This document shows, in pieces, positions 30,823 to 42,413 of a stretch of 64,000 nucleotides of DNA. This DNA comes from Phytophthora colocasiae (Eukaryota; Oomycota; Peronosporomycetes; Peronosporales; Peronosporaceae): the NCBI GenBank assembly GCA_018806915.1, contig JAGKQI010000081.1, forward strand, positions 1,202,116 through 1,266,115. The letters run 5' to 3'. A model generated the notes under the pieces. That model saw nothing but the letters and a program-made list of their open reading frames with translations, searched no databases and was not told where the DNA came from. The position numbers and the translations under genes are program-made. The first letter of the stretch is position 1. Every line of letters starts with the position of its first letter.

Positions 30823-32597
30823 CTAGAACTTGTAGCGAGGCTTCAAGTGCTCAAGGACACGACGAAGCATCCAGCCGTCGCTGTCTGTCACCGTCATGGA
30901 GCTGCCGGCCATCATGATGCAGTTGGGCCACTTCGCGTTGGGTTTGTCTGCGTCCTCGTAGAAATCAGGGAGGCCGAAGCCGTGGCCGATCTCGTGCGCC
31001 ACGATAACGAGCTGATCCTGATCGATGGTCGACAGCATATTTTCGAGGTTGACCTCCTGGGGCAGGGCTCTCCAAATAAGTAGGGATTAGGGATTGACGG
31101 GGCTGGAGGCGTCTCAATCCCTTATTGATGAACGTGCCCTTAATTGACAATATTATTGTCAACTTCAACTTATGATACTATAAAAGATCCGGTAAGAGTC
31201 AGGAGTAAAGCAGTCCTCAAAACCTCTCCCGGTGGGCGTTATACCGTGCCGGGGACCACAGCCACTCTCATGCTGGCCTTTCCGATTTTGCGAACCAAGT
31301 CCAACACTCTTCTACTCAACTTGTTCACCCTCGTCATCCATGGCTACCTTAGACCCTGGTCTCTCGAACAAGGAGATCTGTTCGTTGATGTATCGAGACC
31401 AAACAAGCGGAGGAAGAACCTGCAACGGATGCAACACCTTCATCTTTCAGGACCGAAGTCGCGGCCAGGAGCCTCCTGGCCCCAGTCGTAGCCGAACCCG
31501 CCTTCTAGACCCTGCTTAGGCCACAGTGAAATGTCGAACGGTTCTCCCTTGCAAGAGCTGGTGTCTGACCACGCGCCAGCGCCGTTGTCATAGAACCGGT
31601 AGCAGCTCTGAGCGCACTGCGGAACACCGTCCGAGTCCAGATCCCCGACGGTAATCGTACCGAGCGAATCGTCCGTCCACTCAAGGAGAGACGCATCCTT
31701 GACGGCGAAACCCACGATGTTGACCTTGATCTCGTTGTACGGCCAGCAGTCGTAGCCAATCAACCAGTGGTTCCACGCCGCGTACTGGCGCTCCAGCATG
31801 GACTGGAACTTGGACGCGACGCTCTTCGAGAGCTTCTCCGTGCTGTCCCATCGCACGCAGTAGTTGAGGGAACCCTTGTTGGCCACGATGTGGTCCATGA
31901 TCCAGTTCTTGTTGTCCATGACGTTCCAGTTGGCATCACGTGTCGGAGCGTCCGGGCCGATTCGGTTCTTCCAGATCCAATCGACATCGGCTGTGCTCAC
32001 GTACTTGTCGGGGTTGCCGATGACACACTCACCGGACTTGGACGTGACGGTTCCGAACGTTGCGTGGTCGCCGCTGCTGGTACTGTTGGTGGACGTCTGG
32101 GAGGTCGAGTCCGATCCTTGTTGGGTCGAAGATGACGCCGTGTTGGACGACGACTCGGTCGATTGAGCCGTGTTCGAGGACGAAGCCGTCGATGAAGTCT
32201 GAGTTTCCTGTGAAGATCCCTGGTCGACGACGTTGCCCGTTTTACTGGATGTAGTGGACGTTGCAGAGCTCGATGATGCCGAGGTTCGGCCACTGTTTGA
32301 GGGCTGATTCCAATCGTTGCTGCCACTCCCCACCAGCCTGATTGCCACCTTGAGTCCAACCTTGAGATCCGCTCACACTGGATGGGGCACTAGGAGCCAT
32401 CGTAGGCACATTGTTCGAGGACGATTCCGTTTGGGTCCACTGGTTGGGCGAGTCGTAGCTGTGTTGCTATCAGGTGCGACTGTCCCTGTAGACTGCGTGA
32501 CGTCATTGTTGCTACCGAATTCAAGGGAAGAGGCGGAGGCAATCAAAGTGGCCGCGAGGAGCACGGCGGACGTGCGCTGGAATCGACTTGGTGCCAT
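30823..32597 (-). pseudogene. Secreted metzincin-like protease paralog P2 (frameshifts plus hAT fragment)
   Basis: ATG at 32595-32597 with signal peptide like P3. The frame is lost near 32441-32472, a compensating change follows near 32310-32338, and the rest reads as P3 with almost no differences down to GYDWGQE. There a truncated hAT piece (31063-31465), flanked by CCTCCTGG on both sides, cuts the gene; the HEIGHGFGLPDFY part and the C-terminus continue at 31052-30823. The near identity with P3 from the Ser-rich linker onward contrasts with a diverged N-terminal linker. Confidence 0.85.
31063..31465 (-). mobile_element. Truncated hAT derivative in P2
   Basis: Matches about 28300-28673 of the P1 transposon (right terminus CAGGGCTCTCC plus finger-coding start), diverged, with an extra segment of about 28 bp near 31190-31230. 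The other terminus is missing. CCTCCTGG occurs at 31053-31060 and 31472-31479, and the inner junction GGCCAGGAG/CCTCCTGGCC is a palindrome. Confidence 0.8.
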
Positions 32598-32900
32598 CGC
32601 GGAAGAATTGACAATGAGGGAGGAGCTCAATCAGCTACATGTAACGTCAAGGCGAATGATCATTATGCAGCATGGTCCCTCGGTTCCGTGTATCAATTGC
32701 AATCTCCTTTACAAGAGGTCACGCGTGATGGGGAAAAACATCTCTGTTTGCTGTTTGAGTTTCGCGTTCAAGCTGACCGGTGCATTTTGAGCTTCGTAGA
32801 TAACAGCAGCTTGTCGTTCGTACATGTAGTGCAAATCTCACGAGATTCTTGAAGTGGTTGAGTGGCGAAGAGCTCTCAGAGGTTGTAAAAACGAGAAAAC

Positions 32901-34233
32901 CCTGTGTCCTGACTCACGCAGTAGAGGAGCTCTTTTGATCAAAGGGTGGAGAACGCCAAACAGAGCTCAAAAATTCTCCGTTGTCATCTGGTGGTAGGCT
33001 ATCAGCAGTCGTACCGTCGTCAAGTACATGTATGACTCGTGAGGTACCAGAGCTGGTGTTAGGGATACCGGTATTAATACTTACAGATGCACTTGACGCG
33101 TTTTCTCCTCTGTTCGCGGCGGAGTTCTGCTGTAATGAATCATGGCGTGGTCGAGGACCGCAAATTGTGGTGCAACACGACGGCACAACCTTGGGCTTCA
33201 ATCCAAGGTTGTGCCGTTGTTCAAACTTGTTCAAACCCACGTTTGATCAAAAGTTATCAAATCAATCTCATGATGGGGCTGGTCGTATGATCTCGACAAG
33301 TTTGCCAACTTGTAGCAAGCTGTATGTAGCCTACCCGGTAGGCTACCGAACTTGTACACAATGTCTGACAGAAGACAAGCACATGGAGTCGAAACTGCTG
33401 CAAAAATTTTGCAGCAAGATGTCCACTGTGCCTGCTGTTCAACGTCAGTATCCATCGTATGTTGGCATGAGCGCTTTGACTTGCAAACTACCTATCCAAG
33501 GACCTACAGCTGGATGCGTGAGGAAAAGTAAATATTTATTTTCTTCTCAGGTTATAACTCAAGGTGCCTTCCACATGAATATCGACGCTGAATTCTCTCT
33601 GGTAGGGAAAATGGTGCCGCTCGATAATAATAACCAGCGCGGTTGCTTGTCGTGTTATACAGTAGTCATATTGGGGTTTGACTGCGTCGCAAATGAAGAA
33701 CCTCACGACTCACGACTTCACTTCTACGCTGGAGATGTTTATTATTCGTGTAAGATCAGTATCAATTCAAAAAATCTATCACCCAGCCAATAGAATGACC
33801 AGGAAAAGCAAGTTATCTGTGCATTATCGGCTTTATTTTTTGCCTCAGCCACTTTCGAGGGCGTGGCGAGGCGGGTTCGCAGCTCGTTGCACAAAGCAAA
33901 ATGAGTGCCGTGAATCGCTGTCGCTCCTTCCTACCTAACCATAGTACTTCTATAGCTCACATTCTTACCGCCTATCGGAAAACAGATCATCCTATCGGAT
34001 GATCTCCATTTCGAACCTTGTCATGATACCTTATTGGTAGAGTCAAAGTGACGACTTTGTTTGCGCCAAGCCACGGAAGTTTGTGCAGGTACTGGTACGA
34101 TGAAATGAGTTCACCAGCAATCGGGTCCCTCATCATCCCTGATTCGGGGATGACCACATTGTTTGAGATTAGATTTCGTTTTTGTCTTCGTTGTGCTCAC
34201 GAATAACGTCGGTGATCATTACCGATAGGTAAC
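32901..34233. other. Intergenic region with perfect inverted repeat
   Basis: No convincing gene. A 270-codon frame at 32981-33793 starts without ATG, has no recognisable domain and spans the hairpin below, so I do not call it. Confidence 0.4.
33181..33216. repeat. Perfect 14-bp hairpin with 8-nt loop
   Basis: CGGCACAACCTTGG (33181-33194), loop GCTTCAAT, then its exact reverse complement at 33203-33216. It could extrude as a cruciform or fold in RNA. Function unknown; not followed by a T run. Confidence 0.8.
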
Positions 34234-34427
34234 GGAAAAAACTTAAAATCTGTTGCAGAACTACTGAATGACCTGTTACCCCCGAATCTACTGAAAACCT
34301 GTTACTGGAGTCTGAATGCCTGTTGCACCGATTAGGTTCTCAAAGCGCAACAGAAATTCAAGGCTGAAAACCTGTTAGAAGTTGGCACTAAGATGAATAT
34401 GCAATGATATCTCGTTCTAGGGTACGC

Positions 34428-35847
34428 TTATAGCGCTCCGATGTTTCTCGCTCGAATAATTCCTTGTACCAGCTCTTCAACTTGATAATAGAGAACATCA
34501 CCGTGCAGATACGATACACTCCACTCGAAAACACCGTCTTCTTCGGAAAGTCGGCACCCAGCAACTTGCCCCACCCTGTGTTCACGGAATTGAGCATCTC
34601 CATCCTCTACATCGAATTCTTCCACGTATGGCCAACGAAGTGGACGCCCTGGTTGCTGTGTAAACAGAGAAATTAGTTTATTGGCACTAAAGAAATCATC
34701 TGAGGACGGGTCCTCCCGGTCCAGTGGCCCGCCATATTTGTCTCGGCCTTCCAGGAGGCCTCGCATTGGAATGTGGTGCATTGCTGTCGATAGGTCCAGC
34801 TTGTCCAGTAGACTCAAGGACGCAATTACGTGGGCACACACCCATCCAGAGTGCATGTACCTCTTACAGGTACATGTAATTGCCTCTCGGATTGACTCGA
34901 CCTGCGTGAGTTAAAAACAATAAAAACAGATAGGTAAAGATTAGATATCAACTGCTTACTACGTCAAACAAGCACGTACATCTTGAAGTTGCCACGTCGG
35001 TACCATGGAAAAATTGGGGAGATTTATCGCACGTGCTCGGTCGACCGCTACGTTTTGCAAGGACAGAAAGTCAAATGAAGCTGTGTTTATTGGCGATCGT
35101 CGTCCAAGCCGACCGGACATTGACAATATGAATCTAGGAGTAAATAGAAAACAGTGATGAGACCGATATCCACATTGATTTTTAAGGAAGATAACGTACT
35201 TTTGGCTTCGGTCTGTGGTGACACACGATCCACAAAGGCTGTTAACCTTCACCATCGACTTCATGCTGTTGAACACAATTCTTTCGGGCGCAGTTCCAGA
35301 AGAGATACCACGAGATTTTTTGCAACACGAGCACCTCGATGCGCTTCCTTGATGCATGAGCTCGAAATCTTGAAGTCGTTGTAGATCCACCAGACCGAGT
35401 GCAAATTTTGATTTTGTGTGAACATTTCTTGTGGGACTGGCAGGAATAGACCGTGGCAGATACATATTTTGAAGTATAGCTAGTGTTGTAGGTGTACACG
35501 AACTCGTTCAAGTTTTGTCGGGCATTTTCCGCATCTAGAAGTGAATCAAAGCAGCCCAATGATAAAAAGAGTTCATTTTCTTCGGACCTGGCAGAAGGCA
35601 TTGTTTGGTTCAAACCTTCCTCTGCGAAGTCCATTCCACTAAAAATATCTCCCCCATCGTCGCCTTCTGTGTATTCCGACCCAGACGTGTCCGTACTTAA
35701 CTGTCGAAGCCTGTTAATTATTCGTCCATCTTCTTCTGCTCCTGGGATCAGTGCAGAGTCGTCTACGTCAGATAAATCTTCTGACGACCATCGCATAGTC
35801 GGTGTGTCCCCTCCTTCATCTTCTGAAACTTCTGTAGATGATGGCAT
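34428..35847 (-). pseudogene. MULE transposase remnants
   Basis: 35847-35242: acidic N-terminus then FLSLGCFDSLLDAENAR and YTSKYVSATVYSCQSHKKCSHKIKICT, the zinc-binding N-terminal region usual in oomycete MULE transposases. About 34905-34428: a SWIM finger CTCKRYMHSGWVCAHV (CxC...CxH) and C-terminal part. The DDE core between them is missing, so the element is non-autonomous. Confidence 0.75.
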
Positions 35848-36689
35848 TTTGCCGAATGCACTCTAACCTAGAGGCGAGATCTTTCTCGCGACTGTTCAGA
35901 CTAAATTTGGAGGTTTTATAGCGATCCATCATTTCGCGGCAGTTACAAAAAATGACCCTTCGAGCCGATCGGTTATAATTCCTCAAATAAAATAACTTCA
36001 GTGCTTTTTGTAAAGGTCGATGTGACTATGAGAATTGCAACTAACCCACGATTTCGTTGGTTTGTTTTGTTTACCCAATAGGTAAACGTGCTATGCTACG
36101 AATAAACTTCAACTGTAGACATTAACAGTTACTATAGACTAGCGAGAGGGCAACACTTGCGTCAATTGAGTCTGACGCTTCAAAACAAAAATATACAACA
36201 TAAAAATACACACGCATTTACTAAAAACAAAACCACGAAGAGTCCTGTTCTCTACTGCATACTGTAGATTAAGCTGATGTGTTGTCATTCAATAGTAGTG
36301 GTCACGATCTCGTGCAGCCAAATGAGAGCAGATTCACCAGGAAAGCACATCTCGTATTTTCGTACATACTCGAGAAGTACATGGAGATTAGTATGGTGAA
36401 CCAAGAACTTATTTTACGACTCCGGAACAACTACCCTGACGTGGAGTAAAGACCTTCCATGCTACCTCAAACCCCTGTGTCCCACAAGACATTCTTCCCG
36501 ACCTACAAGACTTCTTCAGAAGTCACCTGGAAGAAACGTAACCCGCCTACTGGCGGGTAAACAAGGTGAATACTAGACATAGCTAGATCACGTATCATCG
36601 GGGGACCCTGTGGCTGGGCGCTAGTGGTTATCGAGACCTGCTTCAACCATATTTAGGCCGATCCGTTCCACCACAACAGCGTGGGCCAA

Positions 36690-36840
36690 GCCAGGGAACA
36701 ACGTGGTAGGCAGGAAGGTCAACGTAGCTGGGTAGAGTGTGAGAGGGACTGCATAGCGGTTGGAGGGAACAACGTGGTAGGACAGGAACAGCAACGTAGC
36801 TGGATAGAGTGTAGAGACTGCATAGCGGTTGGAGGGAGAA
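36690..36840 (+). repeat. Tandem duplication of about 70 bp inside the MULE
   Basis: Two units each containing GGGAACAACGTGGTAG, CAACGTAGCTGG, TAGAGTGT and GACTGCATAGCGGTTGGAG. Lies in the GC-richer insert 36600-37370, which holds no recognised gene and whose origin I cannot name. Confidence 0.7.
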
Positions 36841-37848
36841 ACGAGCCGTGGTCTGCCGCTCGACTCTTAGTCAGAGATTTACGTAGGAGGATCGTGAGTG
36901 TGAGACTGTAGAATCCACAGTTACTTGGTCGCCGGAAGATCCACGGGTTGTGCAAGTACGCTGGGTCAGAGAGACAGGTACGCCGCGCACAGCGTCGCAC
37001 TACGACAAGCGTAGCAGACCCCATAGTGTAGACAGTAGAAAGGTCGTGGACCGCGGAGTAAGACGGTGGGGGCCAGGCGTTGCGAGTGTGCGGTGGCGCC
37101 CAGACCTAGGAGTAGCACACCAAGTGCATGTTGCTAGCGGGGACGTTCTAAAGACCACACGGACAGGTTGCGGATATGGTCCTCACCCGGACGTCTCTAC
37201 GCCTGCCGACCTGCAGGGACGGATTAGTACCGTACGTCTACCAGGAGAGCGCACACGCCTGGCGGCGGCCAGGCAAGCTGATGTAACGACGAGGACCACT
37301 GAGTTGGCTTTTACCTTGTTTCTTCCTTAGGGCGTTGCCCCCCCCCCTCCATTACAAGACACAAAAACCAAATTTTTCAGCACATATAAATGTAACAGAT
37401 TTTCAGACTTGAAAATCTGTTGCGCTAATCTCCCCTTAAGTGCGCAACAGGCATTCAGACTCCAGTAACAGGTTTTCAGTAGATTGGGGGGTAACAGGTC
37501 ATTCAGTAGTTCTGCAACAGATATTAAGTAGCAGCCATAGGTAACAAAGGATTTGAGTTCTGAACAGTGTTAACTGCTTTCGACATTCAGTTGGATCTTG
37601 TGTGGAGGTTTCGTCGTTCTTCAACAACTCGTTATTACTACATAGTAAGCGGCACGTCATGAGTCAGATCACTCAGGATTTCTCGTTTCTACAACCTCCG
37701 AGAGCTCTTCGCCACTCAATGCTATTCAAGTATTCTCGAGATTAGCTGGAGGACGACAAGCTGCTGTTATCTATGAAAGTTAGAAAATGCACGGGTTCGC
37801 CCCCCAACACGGAACGGAGGAGCGAGTGCTGAAGAAATTGGATCAAGC

Positions 37849-37877
37849 CTCATTCCTCCCTCATTATCGATTTTTCC
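37849..37877 (+). promoter_or_regulatory. Inr/FPR-like core promoter of P3
   Basis: CTCATTCC (37849) and CTCATTATCGATTTTTCC (37860-37877) end 3 nt before the ATG. The second block is matched at the same place in P1, P2, P4, P5 and P6, and fits the oomycete initiator plus flanking promoter region. Confidence 0.7.
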
Positions 37878-37880
37878 ACG

Positions 37881-39215
37881 ATGACACCAAGTCTATTCCA
37901 GCGCACGTCCGCCGTGCTCCTCGCGGCCACTTTGATTGCCTCCGCCTCTTCCCTTGAATTCGGTGGCAACAATGACGTCACGCAGTCTACAGGGACAGTC
38001 GCACCTGATAGCAACTCGCAGACATGGGCCCAGACCGCATCGTCCTCGAACAACGTCCCTACGATAGCCCCCAGTGCACCCTCTAGTGCAAGTGGATCTC
38101 AAGTCTCGACTCAAGGTAGCGGTAACCAGTGGGGTGGCTCTAACGATTGGCAGCCCTCAAACAGTGGACGAAACTCGGCATCATCGAGCTCTGCAACGTC
38201 CACTACATCCAGTAAAACGGGCAACGTCGTCGACCAGGGATCTTCACAGGAAACTCAGACTTCATCGACGGCTTCGTCCTCGAACACGGCTCAATCGACC
38301 GAGTCGTCGTCCAACACGGCGTCATCTTCGACCCAACAAGGATCGGACTCGACCTCCCAGACGTCCACCAACAGTACCAGCAGCGGCGACCACGCAACGT
38401 TCGGAACCGTCACGTCCAAGTCCGGTGAGTGTGTCATCGGCAACCCCGACAAGTACGTGAGCACAGCCGATGTCGATTGGATCTGGAAGAACCGAATCGG
38501 CCCGGACGCTCCGACACGCGATGCCAACTGGAACGTCATGGACAACAAGAACTGGATCATGGACCACATCGTGGCCAACAAGGGTTCCCTCAACTACTGC
38601 GTGCGATGGGACAGCACGGAGAAGCTCTCGAAGAGCGTCGCGTCCAAGTTCCAGTCCATGCTGGAGCGCCAGTACGCGGCGTGGAACCACTGGTTGATTG
38701 GCTACGACTGCTGGCCGTACAACGAGATCAAGGTCAACATCGTGGGTTTCGCCGTCAAGGATGCGTCTCTCCTTGAGTGGACGGACGATTCGCTCGGTAC
38801 GATTACCGTCGGGGATCTGGACTCGGACGGTGTTCCGCAGTGCGCTCAGAGCTGCTACCGCTTCTATGACAACGGCGCTGGCTCGTGGTCAGACACCAGC
38901 TCTTGCAAGGGAGAACCGTTCGACATTTCACTGTGGCCTAAGCAGGGTCTAGAAGGCGGGTTCGGCTACGACTGGGGCCAGGAGGTCAACCTCGAAAATA
39001 TGCTGTCGACCATCGATCAGGATCAACTGGTTATCGTGGCGCACGAGATCGGCCACGGCTTCGGCCTCCCTGACTTCTACGAGGACGCAGACAAACCCAA
39101 CGCGAAGTGGCCCAACTGCATCATGATGGCCGGCAGCTCCATGACGGTGACAGACAGCGACGGCTGGATGCTTCGTCGTGTCCTTGAGCACTTGAAGCCT
39201 CGCTACAAGTTCTAG
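37881..39215 (+). CDS. Secreted metzincin-like zinc protease P3 (intact)
   Basis: 444 aa. Signal peptide residues 1-23 (VLLAATLIASASS), conserved LEFGGNNDVTQSTGTVAP, then a Ser/Thr-rich linker to about residue 170, likely O-glycosylated. The catalytic half has paired cysteines (GECVIGNP, NYCVRWD, YDCWPY, PQCAQSCY, SSCKGEP) and the zinc motif HEIGHGFGLPD at 388-398, in which H388, H392 and D398 would be ligands and E389 the base, as in Asp-type metzincins such as snapalysin; IMMAGSS is the Met-turn. No lesion, and the promoter motif is present. One of two apparently functional members of the array. Confidence 0.85.
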   Translation: MTPSLFQRTSAVLLAATLIASASSLEFGGNNDVTQSTGTVAPDSNSQTWAQTASSSNNVPTIAPSAPSSASGSQVSTQGSGNQWGGSNDWQPSNSGRNSASSSSATSTTSSKTGNVVDQGSSQETQTSSTASSSNTAQSTESSSNTASSSTQQGSDSTSQTSTNSTSSGDHATFGTVTSKSGECVIGNPDKYVSTADVDWIWKNRIGPDAPTRDANWNVMDNKNWIMDHIVANKGSLNYCVRWDSTEKLSKSVASKFQSMLERQYAAWNHWLIGYDCWPYNEIKVNIVGFAVKDASLLEWTDDSLGTITVGDLDSDGVPQCAQSCYRFYDNGAGSWSDTSSCKGEPFDISLWPKQGLEGGFGYDWGQEVNLENMLSTIDQDQLVIVAHEIGHGFGLPDFYEDADKPNAKWPNCIMMAGSSMTVTDSDGWMLRRVLEHLKPRYKF

Positions 39216-39526
39216 GTGTAGTGGATAGTCAGTCGTGACCATGCCAGTGTTGAAAAGCTGTCCACACGTGTTTGTTTTGCTCGCATTTGGTACGAGCATA
39301 TAGATTCTTCGTAAAAAGCTAAATAGATGTTCTGAAATCGCACTGTTATTTTTTTCACCTCAACAAACTCAGAATGCTTTCCTCGCCAGTTGCTTCGCTA
39401 CATGCAGTGCCACCTAGCTTGCTTAAACCTTGATTCCTCCTGTGAATATTGGGTTTGAGATTACCTGCAACCACACGTAAAACAAAAAAATCTGCTACAT
39501 TGGCTCCAACTGTATCCTAACTGGAC

Positions 39527-40412
39527 TTAGAAGTTGTAGTTGCGCTTCTTGTACTCAAGCACGCGACGCACCATCCACCCGTCCGTATCGCGGACCGTAG
39601 AAGAGGTCCTAGCGTCCATAAGGCACGGTTTGAAGTTGGCTGGTTTGGCCTCCTGGTAGAAGTCCGGTAACGCGAATCCGTGTCCAATTTCATGCGAGAC
39701 GATCTCGAGTTGCTCGTCATCAATGTGTTCGACCATATTGTCGAGATCCACTTGCTGGCCCCAGTAGTTGCCCAAACCACCTCCGATATCCTGAGTGGGC
39801 CATAGCGAGACATCGAACGGTTCCGTCTCACACCCGCTTGATTCCGACCAGCCATTTAGAAACTCGTCCACCGCACGGTAACATTTGTGCGGACACTGAG
39901 GCGCTCCAGTCTCGTCGAGATCCCCAATGTAGATCTTACCGAGGGAATCATCATTCCAGTCGAGGTTTGAGGCGTCTCGTGCAGCGAAACCAACGACGTT
40001 AACTGTGATCTCGTCGAACGGCCAGCAGTCGTAGCCGATCAGCCAGTGGTTCCACGCCGCGTACTGGCGAGTCAACATAGGCTGGAGCTTCTGTGCTATC
40101 TCTTTCGTGAGTACCGTGGTGGTGCTGTCCCAACGGATGCAGTAGTTGATGGTCCCATTGTTCTTCACGAGGTCATCTATGATCCAGTTGTTGTACGTGG
40201 TTGCGTCGTGTTTCAACTCGCGGTTGTCCCAAATCCACTGCAGATATTCAGGGAAATGTACGTGTCAGGATTTCCAACAACGCACTCTCAGGCTTGGACG
40301 TGATGGTGCCGAACGGAGCATGCGCGGTACTACTGTTCGTGGCGTTAGTAGGGCTAGTAGCCAGATAGACGAGAGCGACTGCGGAGATGCTGGACAGGAG
40401 ACGTGGGGTCAT
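39527..40412 (-). pseudogene. Secreted metzincin-like protease paralog P4 (frame-broken)
   Basis: ATG at 40410-40412 with signal peptide and a short N-terminus lacking the Ser/Thr linker. The frame breaks near 40288 (just after GTITSKP) and again near 40245, then is open from 40216 to 39527. It carries HEIGHGFALPDFY (Ala replaces the usual second Gly) and C-terminal TDGWMVRRVLEYKK. It lacks one cysteine segment as read. Promoter-like CTCACTCTTCAATCGTCC precedes the ATG. Confidence 0.8.
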
Positions 40413-41104
40413 CTTGGACGATTGAAGAGTGAGAACTAGGCCGACTCAACTCTGAAATGCTGTTGAGTACACTGGGAAATATACGAATCGTCTGTCTGTT
40501 TAATTTGTCCGTTATCGGATAACAGCAGGGTGACAACGAGCAGCAAGTCTGTCATCACGTTGTTTGTAAAACGATTACTGTGGCTCACAGCCTGGAATGG
40601 TAAAGACGTTTGAGTTCATTATCTAGGTCCGTGCAATGAAAATGGTAAATGAACATCAAATTCTGTTGAAAATCTAAACGCTCGCTACAAGGAGAAACTG
40701 AAGTTGATTAAAAAAATCAGAGTTTCACTCGCATGAGATCGTTTTCAACGTGTCTCCGTCTGGGTTCTCGGTTCCATCGTTTCGTTACAATTCACCCACG
40801 ACTTTAGGCGGAAAGAGCTCTTTACTGACGAAGATGGTTGCCTCCAAGCTCCACTCTGATCCTGCAACACCAACTAACATCCTTGTCCCCCGGCATCTTC
40901 TTGAGCGGTAGTCGCTAGCATTTTTACTCAAAAGTTTTGAGAAGTCCGGTTGCCACTTCGATTGCCAACTCAACACGAATAATTCCCCCCTCCCCTTGTA
41001 ATATACGGAAGTACTCCAAGTATTAGACGAGAATGAACATTTATTTTGTACGACACGCAAGTACGGGTACGAAAGTGTATGACCCTACTGTACTACTACA
41101 GCCT
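40413..41104. other. Intergenic region between P4 and P5
   Basis: No gene seen; it holds only the P4 promoter-like motif at its left edge and AT-rich 3' flank of P5 at its right. Confidence 0.4.
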
Positions 41105-41405
41105 TTAGAAGTCGTACTTTGGCTTCTTGTTCTCCAGCACGCGACGCAGCATCCAGCCATCCGTGTCTCGGACAGACGCCGACGTTAGTGCGTCCATGAG
41201 GCAAGGCTTAAAGTTGGCTGGCTTGGGCATCTGGTAGAAGTCCGGCAGGCCGAAGCCGTGGCCCATTTCGTGCGAGACGATCTCGAGCTCCTGATCGTCC
41301 AGGTGCTCCAGCATATCGTCAAGGTTCACCTGCTGTCCCCAGTACGTTCCCCAACCACCACCCAGACCCTGCTTCGGCCAGAGCGAGATGTCGAACGGTT
41401 TACCG

Positions 41406-41959
41406 CAGGGTTTGGTAATTTTCCGTAACTATTGCCGATATTGGCAATGTCATATTGCCATAATTTATTGCTCCTCAACCCCAATAACATGCAATTTTTT
41501 TATACAGGTCAATCTTGGCTATAGCCAAATGTCGTTGACATGTGTGGTTGTTTTGGCAATGGATGGTAGCGAGAACTATCGCCAAACCGGTTGTGTGGCC
41601 ACGTTTGCACACAGGGCACACGGGTTATTACACTTGCTTGTTTCCTAACTGAATATATTATATCAGTTGATTTGTGTGTTGTATGTATGATGTCGAGGAA
41701 TTCGGACTATGACTTGTGTGTGTTGGTTGGAGAGGTTGGACGCGGTGGGAGGGTTCTCGAGGTAACCCCTCCTGAATCCAGGCGCATCGACAGCAACCAA
41801 CTCGTTCAAAAACTCATGAGAAAAGACGACATAGTGTCACATATTCATGTGACCTACTGACTTGGTTGACATTGTCGAAAAAATTGGCAATAACTCAATT
41901 ATTTATTGGCTTGGATGAAGGCCTCCAATCCGTATGATATTGTATTTTTCCTATCCCTG
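41406..41959 (-). mobile_element. hAT-type MITE, copy B (in P5)
   Basis: 554 bp, reversed relative to copies A and C, ends CAGGGTTTGG and TATCCCTG, target duplication GTTTACCG at 41398-41405 and 41960-41967. Confidence 0.9.
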
Positions 41960-42413
41960 GTTTACCGTCACATCCACTCGACTCCGACCACTTTCCAGAA
42001 TAGTCGTCAGCTCCACGGTAGCAGACCTCAGGGCACTGGGGAGAACCATCCTTGTCGAGGTCACCGACGTAGATCTTGCCCATCGAGTCATCATTCCAAC
42101 CCACCAAAGACTTGTCCTTGACGGCGACCCCCACCACGTTGACCTTGATCTCATCGTACGGCCAGCAGTTGTAGCCGACGAGCCAGTGGTTCCACGCTGC
42201 ATGCTGGCGCGTCAGCATCGGTTGGAGTTTGGCGGCGATCTCCTTGGTCAGTTTCGTGTCGCTGTCCCAACGGATGCAGTAGTTGATGGAGCCCTTGTTC
42301 TTCACGAGATGATCGAGGATCCAATTGTTGTATGGTTCCACTTCACTCTTCATTCGGTTGTTCCAGATCCAGTCCAGGTCGTCCTTGCTCAGGTACGTGT
42401 TGGGGTTGCCCAC

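Larger units (their letters stand above)
30760..32900 (-). repeat. Inverted duplication arm 1 (P2 and flanks)
   Basis: Matches 37680-39310 in inverted orientation. Homology covers about 250 bp upstream of the genes (GAGAGCTCTTCGCCACTCAA and flanks), the coding region and the first about 90 bp of 3' flank. Confidence 0.8.
34234..37536 (-). mobile_element. Mutator-like element (MULE), degenerate
   Basis: Termini of about 150 bp (34234-34383 and 37387-37536) are inverted repeats of each other, sharing runs such as CTGTTGCAGAACTACTGAAT. The 9-bp duplication ATAGGTAAC at 34225-34233 and 37537-37545 is perfect. Long TIRs and 9-bp duplication are the MULE signature. Inside are minus-strand remnants of a MULE transposase. 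The part 36600-37370 is different in composition and may be a further insertion. Confidence 0.85.
37680..39310 (+). repeat. Inverted duplication arm 2 (P3 and flanks)
   Basis: Counterpart of 30760-32900. The match is almost perfect from about 38145 to about 39290 and looser upstream, suggesting a later homogenised tract. Confidence 0.8.

Noticed and set aside
32981..33793. 270-codon plus-strand ORF between P2 and P3
   Set aside because: No ATG start, no recognised domain, spans a perfect hairpin and partly overlaps P2 flank sequence.
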